From the NCBI GenBank assembly GCA_943324725.2, contig CALPMR020000147.1, forward strand, positions 1 to 7,524: DNA of 7,524 nt, read 5' to 3'. Below are positions 1 to 4,410 of this stretch, piece after piece. The DNA is from Bordetella parapertussis (lineage in GTDB: Bacteria; Cyanobacteriota; Cyanobacteriia; PCC-6307; Cyanobiaceae). A program made the position numbers and the translations under genes. A model generated the notes under the pieces. The model searched no databases and was not told the DNA's origin. It was given only the letters and a program-made list of their open reading frames with translations. Position 1 is the stretch's first letter. Each line of letters starts with the position of its first letter.

Positions 1-32
1 CTCCTTAACCTCGTCGGGTTTGAGGCGCCGGC

Positions 33-1265
33 ATGAGCGAGCCTGAGGATCAGCGCCTGTCCAGCTATGGGTTCGAGCTGCCCGAACGGCTGATCGCCCA
101 GAGGCCCGTGGAGCCCCGCCATGCCGCCCGCCTGCTGGTGGTGGAGCCTCAGGCCGCCGCTGCCGCCAACGGGAAGACCGTGGGCTCAGGCAGCAAAGAC
201 GTGGTTCCAGGCGATGGTCCCGGCCCCCTGGCACGCCATCGCCGCGTCTGGGACCTGCCTCAGGAACTGCGGCCCGGCGATCTGCTGGTGGTCAATGACA
301 CCCGGGTGCTGCGGGCCCGCCTCAACGCCAGGCGAGCCAGCGGCGGTGCCGTGGAGTTGCTGCTGCTGGAACCCGCCGGCCTGGCCACCCCGCTGCCCCC
401 CGGCCTCAGGCCCGGCCCCAGCGACTGGCTCTGCCTGGCCCGGCCCGCTAAGCGGCTGCGGCCCGGTGAGCTGCTGCAGCTCAAGCAGGGCGACCTGCCG
501 CCGGTCACCCTGGAAGTGGTGGCCGCCGACGCCGGCACCGGTGGACGGGTGGTGCGCTTTCCGGCAGCCTGCACCAGCCCCGAAACGATCGAACCGCTGC
601 TGCTGAGCTACGGCACGATCCCCCTGCCTCCCTACATCAAAGAGCACGACGCCGGCGACAACGACCGCTACCAGACCCGCTTCGCCGCCAGGCCCGGGGC
701 GGTGGCGGCGCCGACGGCGGGGCTCCATCTCAGCGACGAGCTGCTCGCCGCCCTGCAGCAAGGCGGCGTCGCTCTGGCGCGGGTCACCCTGCATGTGGGC
801 CTGGGCACCTTCCGGCCCCTGGAGAACGACGACCTCAGCGGGCTGCAACTGCACAGCGAATGGGTGGAGGTGAGCGAAGAGCTGGTGGCCGCGGTGGCCG
901 CCTGCAGGGCCGGCGGCGGACGGGTGATCGCCGTGGGCACCACCAGCGTGCGCAGCCTTGAAGCGGTGGCGGCGCTGCACGGCGGCCAGCTGCAGCCCCA
1001 CCGGGGCCCGGTGAACCTGGTGATCCAGCCCGGCTTTCGCTTCGCCGTGGTGCAGGGATTGCTCACCAACTTCCACCTGCCGAAGAGCTCCCTGCTGCTG
1101 CTGGTCAGCGCCCTGATCGGTCGCCGGCGCCTGCTGGCCCTCTACGCCGAAGCCATCGCCGCCGACTACCGCTTCTTCTCCTATGGCGATGCGATGTGGA
1201 TTCCGCCCGAGGCGGTGCTGGCCTCGGCCCGGCCCGGAGCTGGCAGCAGCGCGGCGGCGCCCTGA
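33..1265 (+). CDS. queA: S-adenosylmethionine:tRNA ribosyltransferase-isomerase QueA
   Basis: QueA transfers and isomerises the ribosyl group of S-adenosylmethionine onto 7-aminomethyl-7-deazaguanine in tRNA, giving epoxyqueuosine at the wobble position of the tRNAs for Asp, Asn, His and Tyr; it is a cytoplasmic enzyme. Family signatures run the full length: [16 protein letters not shown] (82-97), [10 protein letters not shown] (105-114), the DRYQTRFA / [13 protein letters not shown] block (211-233), [10 protein letters not shown] (251-260), [11 protein letters not shown] (300-310), [18 protein letters not shown] (343-360) and the C-terminal [10 protein letters not shown] (379-388). At 410 residues it is longer than the usual 340-360. 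The excess is an Ala/Gly-rich insert at about 40-66 and an Ala/Gly tail after 398. The ATG has a GAGG seven bases upstream and the N-terminal family motif begins at residue 12, so the start is sound. It converges with the hetI-like gene and overlaps its 3' end. Identification is very secure. Confidence 0.96.
   Translation: MSEPEDQRLSSYGFELPERLIAQRPVEPRHAARLLVVEPQAAAAANGKTVGSGSKDVVPGDGPGPLARHRRVWDLPQELRPGDLLVVNDTRVLRARLNARRASGGAVELLLLEPAGLATPLPPGLRPGPSDWLCLARPAKRLRPGELLQLKQGDLPPVTLEVVAADAGTGGRVVRFPAACTSPETIEPLLLSYGTIPLPPYIKEHDAGDNDRYQTRFAARPGAVAAPTAGLHLSDELLAALQQGGVALARVTLHVGLGTFRPLENDDLSGLQLHSEWVEVSEELVAAVAACRAGGGRVIAVGTTSVRSLEAVAALHGGQLQPHRGPVNLVIQPGFRFAVVQGLLTNFHLPKSSLLLLVSALIGRRRLLALYAEAIAADYRFFSYGDAMWIPPEAVLASARPGAGSSAAAP
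1181..1265. other. Tail-to-tail coding overlap of queA and hetI-like gene
   Basis: The stop of the leftward transferase gene (TAG, 1183-1181) lies inside queA, and the stop of queA (TGA, 1263-1265) lies inside the transferase gene, so 85 bp code on both strands. On the plus strand the segment encodes the conserved SYGDAM motif of QueA and its tail. On the minus strand it encodes the last predicted beta strand and tail of the transferase. Both reading frames therefore carry family-conserved residues, which supports a real overlap rather than a mis-called stop. There is no room for a conventional intergenic terminator between the two genes. Confidence 0.85.
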
Positions 1266-2047
1266 TAGCCGGCGGGCAACTGCAGCGGCCAGCAGGGCCC
1301 GGTCCAGGGAGAAGCGGTGCCATCACCACGGCCGTCCAGGCCGCTGAGGCCCCGGCCATCGGCCTTGAGGCGGGCCTCCAGGCAGCACCACTCCAACAGA
1401 AAAGCCCGCCGCTGGGCCTGCTCATCCGGGTGGTCATGGCGCAGCCGTTGCACCACCGCTTCGCCGAGATAGCGCCGGGCGATCGCCTGCCAGTCGAAGC
1501 GCTCCCGATCCCGCTCCAGATCCACGCCCACGGCCCGCTGGCGATGCACAGCCAGCAGGATCAGATCACCCGAGTGGGAGACATTGAACGGGGGCGCACC
1601 CGCCACCATCGGTTTGCCATGGCCAAGGGAGGTGAACGGCAGATCAGCGGCGGAACAGCCCAGCAGCTGAGCCAGCCAGCGGCGCATCAAGCCCCGGCCC
1701 AGCAGGAAGCGATCGGCATCCTCAGGCAGGCGGTAGCGCTGCAGTCGCTCCAGCTCGGCGCACGAGAGGCTGGCCTGCAGCCGGCGGCGCTGCTCAGCAC
1801 CGATGGCGGCATCGCGCCGGTCAACCAGCAGCAGCGTCGGCCAGGCCGCGGCAGCAGCAGCCTTGGGGAACTCGGCCCCGCTGGCTGGCGCTGCTGCCGG
1901 GGGCCAGCGGCTGGGCGTCAGCGGCGTGGCGCAGGGCAGCGTTTCGGGCAAGGGAGTGGCAGGCAGTGGCTTGGCAGGCAGTGGCGTGGCGAGCAGGAGC
2001 AAGGGTCTTGCAGGATCAGGCCGGGGGCAGGCGGAAACCCGACGCAC
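1181..2047 (-). CDS. hetI: Sfp/HetI-family 4'-phosphopantetheinyl transferase
   Basis: This family transfers the 4'-phosphopantetheine arm of CoA to a conserved serine of acyl- or peptidyl-carrier proteins; in cyanobacteria a single Sfp/HetI-type enzyme often serves fatty-acid synthase ACP. Visible family features are LGHGKP (141-146), FNVSHSG (154-160), the metal-binding GVDLE (174-178; D176 and E178) and [10 protein letters not shown] (219-228; E224 and K228). Canonical enzymes have WxxKExxxK here, so L223 replaces the usual first lysine. The catalytic domain starts near residue 68 and its last strand ([12 protein letters not shown], 257-268) lies in the DNA shared with queA. Residues 1-67 are an unusual Pro/Ala-rich extension containing pentapeptide repeats. 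The given start is GTG with no Shine-Dalgarno and an in-frame stop 39 bases upstream; TTG codons at residues 16 and 32 are alternatives, so the N-terminus is uncertain. The gene lies downstream of sodB, beyond a terminator, so it probably has its own promoter. The symbol is by family resemblance. Confidence 0.88.
   Translation of the reverse strand: MRRVSACPRPDPARPLLLLATPLPAKPLPATPLPETLPCATPLTPSRWPPAAAPASGAEFPKAAAAAAWPTLLLVDRRDAAIGAEQRRRLQASLSCAELERLQRYRLPEDADRFLLGRGLMRRWLAQLLGCSAADLPFTSLGHGKPMVAGAPPFNVSHSGDLILLAVHRQRAVGVDLERDRERFDWQAIARRYLGEAVVQRLRHDHPDEQAQRRAFLLEWCCLEARLKADGRGLSGLDGRGDGTASPWTGPCWPLQLPAGYQGAAALLPAPGRAEASTASGGIHIASP
1916..1990 (-). repeat. Degenerate 15-bp tandem repeat in N-terminus of transferase gene
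   Basis: Five consecutive 15-bp units encode the pentapeptides [20 protein letters not shown] and ATPLT (residues 20-44 of the transferase). The first three units are closest at the DNA level. The repeat keeps the reading frame and lies in the predicted disordered N-terminal extension, before the catalytic domain. It may be a slippage-prone, length-variable tract. Confidence 0.75.
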
Positions 2048-2290
2048 GGACTCAACCCAGGCTGCCTGAGCTGGCTGCAGAGATCATGAGGCTGGTCACA
2101 GGCCCACACGTCGACCAGGACGGGGCCGAAACCGCTCGGCAGCGATGCCCCGCCGCTGATCTAGGCCCGATGGGTCGTCCGCCTGCGGCCCTGATCCATC
2201 CACACAGAGACTCACCCACAGAAAAGCCCCGGACCACAGGGGCCCAGGGCTGGCGCACAGTCGGAGACTGCGGAGCTGACCTGAACCGGA
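2048..2290. other. Intergenic region between sodB and hetI-like gene
   Basis: This 243-bp gap lies between two leftward genes. It holds the sodB terminator at 2222-2251. The rest (2048-2221) should contain a promoter for the transferase gene, but I see no convincing -35/-10 pair, tRNA, small conserved ORF or repeat. Short open frames on both strands here give Arg/Pro/Ala-rich products with no family resemblance and are treated as chance. Confidence 0.6.
2222..2251 (-). terminator. Rho-independent terminator of sodB
   Basis: Read on the minus strand, AGCCCTGG (2251-2244) pairs with CCGGGGCT (2232-2225) in an 8-bp stem containing one G-U wobble, closed by an 11-base loop. TTTT (2225-2222) overlaps the 3' foot of the stem, followed by CTGT. 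An alternative shorter stem, GCCCC/GGGGC, ends at nearly the same place before the T run. It starts about 40 bases after the sodB stop codon, as expected for an intrinsic terminator, and would separate sodB transcription from the downstream transferase gene. Confidence 0.7.
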
Positions 2291-2890
2291 TCAGGCGGCA
2301 GCCAGGTTGGCGGCGACGAAGTCCCAGTTGACCAGCTTGTCGAGGAAGGTGGTCATGTAATCAGGACGGCGATTCTGGTAGTCGAGGTAGTAAGCGTGCT
2401 CCCAGACATCCATGGTCAGCAGCGCCTTCTGGCCGTGGGCCAGGGGCAGGTCGGCATTGGCGGTCTTGGTGACCTTGAGGGTGCCGCCATCGAGCACCAG
2501 CCAGGCCCAGCCGCTGCCGAACTGGGTGGCGCCGGCGGTCTTGAACTGGTCCTTGAAGGCATCGAAGCTGCCGAAATCGGCATCGATCTTCGCGGCCAGT
2601 TCACCGCTGGGGGCACCGCCACCGCCGGGCTTGATGCCCTGCCAGTAGAAGCTGTGGTTCCAGACCTGGGCGGCATTGTTGAAGATGCCGGCCTTGGCGG
2701 CGTCACCGGCCACGGCGGTGATCGTCTCCTCGAGGCTCTTGGCTTCGAGATCGGTGCCGGCCACCAGGTTGTTGAGGTTGGTCACGTAGGCGGCATGGTG
2801 CTTGCCGTGGTGAAACTCGAGGGTGGAGCGGGAGATGTGGGGCTCGAGCGCGTCGAGGTCGTAGGGCAACGCGGGCAGCTGGTGAGCCAT
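2291..2890 (-). CDS. sodB: Iron superoxide dismutase (Fe-SOD)
   Basis: The enzyme dismutates superoxide to oxygen and hydrogen peroxide in the cytosol, protecting iron-sulfur enzymes and photosystem components. Its 199 residues are the normal family length. The four metal ligands are visible as H27 (in EFHHGKHH), H79 (in VWNHSFYW), D161 and H165 (in [19 protein letters not shown]). The second-shell Y35 is present. [10 protein letters not shown], with active-site glutamine Q75 just before the second ligand, marks the iron type; manganese enzymes usually have Gly-Gly at this point and take the glutamine from later in the chain. There is no signal peptide. The ATG matches the family N-terminus ([10 protein letters not shown]) although no Shine-Dalgarno is seen. 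A strong terminator follows, and a structured leader with an inverted repeat precedes it, so it is probably a monocistronic and separately regulated gene. The identification is very secure. Confidence 0.97.
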   Translation of the reverse strand: MAHQLPALPYDLDALEPHISRSTLEFHHGKHHAAYVTNLNNLVAGTDLEAKSLEETITAVAGDAAKAGIFNNAAQVWNHSFYWQGIKPGGGGAPSGELAAKIDADFGSFDAFKDQFKTAGATQFGSGWAWLVLDGGTLKVTKTANADLPLAHGQKALLTMDVWEHAYYLDYQNRRPDYMTTFLDKLVNWDFVAANLAAA

Positions 2891-2929
2891 GGGGGAGTGA
2901 AAAGCGGCGTACTGGAATGGAATGGGCTG

Positions 2930-2953
2930 ACCTGATACCGCAGGTATTCAGGT
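2930..2953 (-). promoter_or_regulatory. Inverted repeat upstream of sodB (candidate operator or leader hairpin)
   Basis: ACCTGA-TACC (2930-2939) pairs with GGTA-T-TCAGGT (2943-2953): ten base pairs with a single bulged base and a three-base GCA loop. It ends 39 bases upstream of the sodB start codon. As DNA it could be a dyad operator overlapping the promoter; as RNA it would be a compact hairpin in the sodB leader. It does not resemble an AT-rich Fur box. The structure is seen directly; the role is inference. Confidence 0.45.
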
Positions 2954-2954
2954 G

Positions 2955-2974
2955 GGCGAGGGCACAGGCTCGCC
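2955..2974. repeat. Short inverted repeat in sodB upstream region
   Basis: GGCGAG (2955-2960) and CTCGCC (2969-2974) form a perfect 6-bp stem with an 8-base loop, directly next to the larger inverted repeat at 2930-2953. The two hairpins could stack as tandem elements in a leader RNA. No T run follows on either strand, so it is not a typical terminator. Confidence 0.4.
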
Positions 2975-2981
2975 AACGGCA

Positions 2982-3000
2982 AAGCTGCCATCGGCAGCCT
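2982..3000 (-). terminator. Possible weak terminator or attenuator hairpin after FKBP gene
   Basis: On the minus strand GCTGCC (2998-2993) pairs with GGCAGC (2989-2984) around a GAT loop. An outer G-U and A-U pair give about eight base pairs. Only TTT follows before GCC, so the U tract is short. It lies about 160 bases past the FKBP stop and about 90 bases before the sodB start. It could end FKBP readthrough or act as an attenuator for sodB. Confidence as a true terminator is low. Confidence 0.3.
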
Positions 3001-3033
3001 GGTCGTGGGCGATCTGGCCTCAGGCAGATGGGG

Positions 3034-3078
3034 CCTCAGACAGCTGAGGGACCCTGGCAAGTGGTGCCAGGACCTCAG
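3034..3078. repeat. Competing hairpins built on CCTCAG/CTGAGG
   Basis: CTGAGG (3044-3049) can pair with CCTCAG at 3034-3039 across a 4-base ACAG loop, or with CCTCAG at 3073-3078. The second option is extended inward by CTGGCA (3054-3059) with TGCCAG (3065-3070) around a 5-base loop and a 4x2 interior loop. The two structures share one arm and exclude each other. A further CCTCAG lies at 3018-3023. There is no T run on either strand. The pairing is seen directly; any switching role is inferred. Confidence 0.45.
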
Positions 3079-3159
3079 GGAATAACCGACCAGGGGCCGG
3101 TCCCGGCGCCATGATCCTAACGAGGGCGGCAGTGGACAGGCTGCTGTGGAGGCGGCGCT

Positions 3160-3879
3160 TCAGTTGCCGACGCCCAGCAACTCCACTTCGAAGATCAAGG
3201 TGGCGTTGGGGGGGATGACACCGCCGGCGCCGCGCTCGCCATAGGCCAGATCGGGGGGGATGACCAGCTTGCGCTTGCCGCCCACCTTCATGCCGGCCAC
3301 GCCCTCATCCCAGCCCTTGATCACCCGACCACCTCCCAGGGGGAAGCTGAACGGACCGCGGCCATAGCTGCTGTCGAATTCCTTGCCATTGGTGAGCGTG
3401 CCCCGGTAGTTGACCGACACCGCCTGACCGCTGACCGCCTCGGCGCCGCTGCCCACCTCCAGTTCCGTGATGCGCAGGCCACTGGCGGTGACGGTTTCCC
3501 TGGGGGCATCCATGGCGCCTCCAAGCGCCGAAGCGCCGCCCTGGGCGATCACGTCGCCGTTGCTGTCGAGAGTGGAGGCCATGGTGAAAAGACTGGGGTT
3601 GGTGTCGTCAGGGTCGAGTTCCAGCGGCGCCACCACCGCCGCGACAGCAGTGGCACTGGCAGTGGCACCAGCAGTGGCACCAGAAGTGGCGCCAGCGGCT
3701 GGGGCGATGCCGCTCAGGAAGTCGCCGGTGGCCGGGTCCGCCGCGCGGACGATCGCCAGGGGAGTGGAGCCGGAGGCGTCCGCGGCTGGCAGCAGCGCCG
3801 ATGGCGCCACCAGCTGGCTGACGAACGCCACAAACAGGCAGGCCAGACAGACCGCCGAACTGATCAGGATGTCGCGCAT
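3160..3879 (-). CDS. Exported FKBP-type peptidyl-prolyl cis-trans isomerase
   Basis: This protein has three parts. A hydrophobic N-terminal segment (about 4-30) reads as a Sec signal peptide or signal anchor, so the protein probably acts in the periplasm or thylakoid lumen. A low-complexity Gly/Ala/Thr linker follows (about 58-85, then a more acidic stretch to 128). A complete FKBP domain (about 132-239) catalyses proline isomerisation during folding. The domain shows [14 protein letters not shown] (158-171), [17 protein letters not shown] (177-193) and [12 protein letters not shown] (206-217), including the pocket residues Y158, F168, D169, V186, I187, W190, Y213 and F230 that correspond to those of human FKBP12. 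Its C-terminal strand ([12 protein letters not shown]) is intact. No lipobox is convincing. The linker DNA is a 12-bp tandem repeat. The ATG directly precedes the signal segment but has no Shine-Dalgarno. The gene follows the phasin-like gene by 65 bp on the same strand with no clear terminator, so cotranscription is plausible. Confidence 0.94.
   Translation of the reverse strand: MRDILISSAVCLACLFVAFVSQLVAPSALLPAADASGSTPLAIVRAADPATGDFLSGIAPAAGATSGATAGATASATAVAAVVAPLELDPDDTNPSLFTMASTLDSNGDVIAQGGASALGGAMDAPRETVTASGLRITELEVGSGAEAVSGQAVSVNYRGTLTNGKEFDSSYGRGPFSFPLGGGRVIKGWDEGVAGMKVGGKRKLVIPPDLAYGERGAGGVIPPNATLIFEVELLGVGN
3648..3695 (-). repeat. Four 12-bp tandem repeats in FKBP linker
   Basis: Four adjacent 12-bp units on the plus strand begin at 3648, 3660, 3672 and 3684. 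The middle two are identical (CAGTGGCACCAG); the outer two differ by two bases each. They encode the Gly/Ala/Thr/Ser-rich linker between the signal segment and the FKBP domain. The period keeps the reading frame, so copy-number change would alter only linker length. Confidence 0.8.
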
Positions 3880-3944
3880 ATGGCCGCAGAACAGCTGGCG
3901 CCGATTCTGCCAGCCCCGGGGAAGGGGCCAGGCGACCGGTTCGT

Positions 3945-4325
3945 TCAGTCCGGAGGCAGATCTTCATCGGAGACTCCGGGAATCGAGCCATCGGCCGAGC
4001 CCTGACCATTGCGCTGGCGCACCAGGCGCTCCAGCCGGTCCAGCCGCCCCCGCAACTCATCCACTTCCCGTTGCCGGGCCAGGCCAAGATCCTGCAGCAG
4101 GTCATCGCGGTTGCGCTCCAGCTGGCGCTCGGCCTGCTGCTCCAGCTCCGGGCTGTCGCCGCGCAGGGCCTTGAGCACGTCATCGACGAGGAGCGCGGCA
4201 TGGCTGGGATCGACCTTGCCGCTGCTGACCCATTCCTGACTCACATAACGGAGACGATCGGCCACCAGGGAGGTGGTACCGAGACCTCGCAGCAACAGCA
4301 TCTGCAGCAGATTGCTCTGATCCAT
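3945..4325 (-). CDS. Phasin-like coiled-coil protein of unknown function
   Basis: The product is 126 residues, soluble and strongly helical. It opens with [20 protein letters not shown] (1-20), followed by an amphipathic helical stretch. A charged coiled coil, [18 protein letters not shown] (89-106), comes next, and the tail is short and acidic (120-126). From memory, similar short proteins in cyanobacteria are usually annotated as hypothetical or phasin family (polyhydroxyalkanoate granule-associated, PhaF/PhaI-like). The sequence alone does not show granule binding. The start at 4325 is chosen because CGGAGGA lies ten bases upstream, a good Shine-Dalgarno, and because the recognisable sequence begins there. 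The same frame stays open upstream antisense to lnt, but that extension is Arg/Pro/Ala-rich and not credible. The gene diverges from lnt and may be cotranscribed with the FKBP gene 65 bp downstream. Gene confidence is high; the function is uncertain. Confidence 0.85.
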   Translation of the reverse strand: MDQSNLLQMLLLRGLGTTSLVADRLRYVSQEWVSSGKVDPSHAALLVDDVLKALRGDSPELEQQAERQLERNRDDLLQDLGLARQREVDELRGRLDRLERLVRQRNGQGSADGSIPGVSDEDLPPD

Positions 4326-4410
4326 GGGCTGGAGTCCTCCGGGAAGCCGATGTGGGTGAGGGCCCCGCAGGGCACTCTCCTGAGGTTGGCGCTTCCTAAG
4401 CTCAGCGGCC
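4326..4410. promoter_or_regulatory. Divergent intergenic region, phasin-like gene / lnt
   Basis: These 85 bp separate two divergent genes and so should contain both promoters unless those lie inside the coding regions. A clear Shine-Dalgarno for the leftward gene (GGAGG on the minus strand, within 4335-4340) is the only firm element. No consensus -35/-10 pair is convincing for either direction, and lnt has no obvious ribosome binding site. The promoter assignment rests on gene geometry alone. Confidence 0.45.

Larger units (their letters stand above)
2891..3159. other. Hairpin-rich intergenic region between FKBP gene and sodB
   Basis: This 269-bp gap separates two leftward genes and must hold the FKBP transcript end and the sodB promoter. 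It contains no credible ORF but an unusual density of perfect short stems: 2930-2953, 2955-2974, 2984-2998, and 3044-3078 with a competing 3034-3049 hairpin. There is also a GGCCTCAG direct repeat (3016-3023 and 3032-3039). I could not identify a clear -35/-10 pair for sodB. The region reads as a structured leader or attenuator, a terminator cluster, or both. Confidence 0.5.

Noticed and set aside
186..1076. Minus-strand open frame of 296 codons inside queA
   Set aside because: It is His/Gln/Gly-rich without recognisable motifs and lies fully antisense to a canonical queA.
1479..1486. HIP1 palindrome GCGATCGC (also at 5068-5075) as a highly iterated cyanobacterial signal
   Set aside because: There are only two copies in 7.5 kb of very GC-rich DNA, too few to indicate HIP1 enrichment.
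1196..2089. Long plus-strand open frame (297 codons) opposite the transferase gene
   Set aside because: Its product is Gln/Ala/Gly/Arg-rich with no family motif, while the minus strand carries the complete Sfp-family signature. It is a shadow caused by high GC.
2052..2258. Possible small gene in the gap between sodB and the transferase
   Set aside because: The 68-residue frame spans the sodB terminator, has no ribosome binding site and shows no resemblance to a family.
3905..3935. GC-rich hairpin (GCCCC/GGGGC) between the phasin-like and FKBP genes as a terminator
   Set aside because: The stem is only five base pairs and no T run follows on the minus strand, so it is not evidence for separate transcripts.
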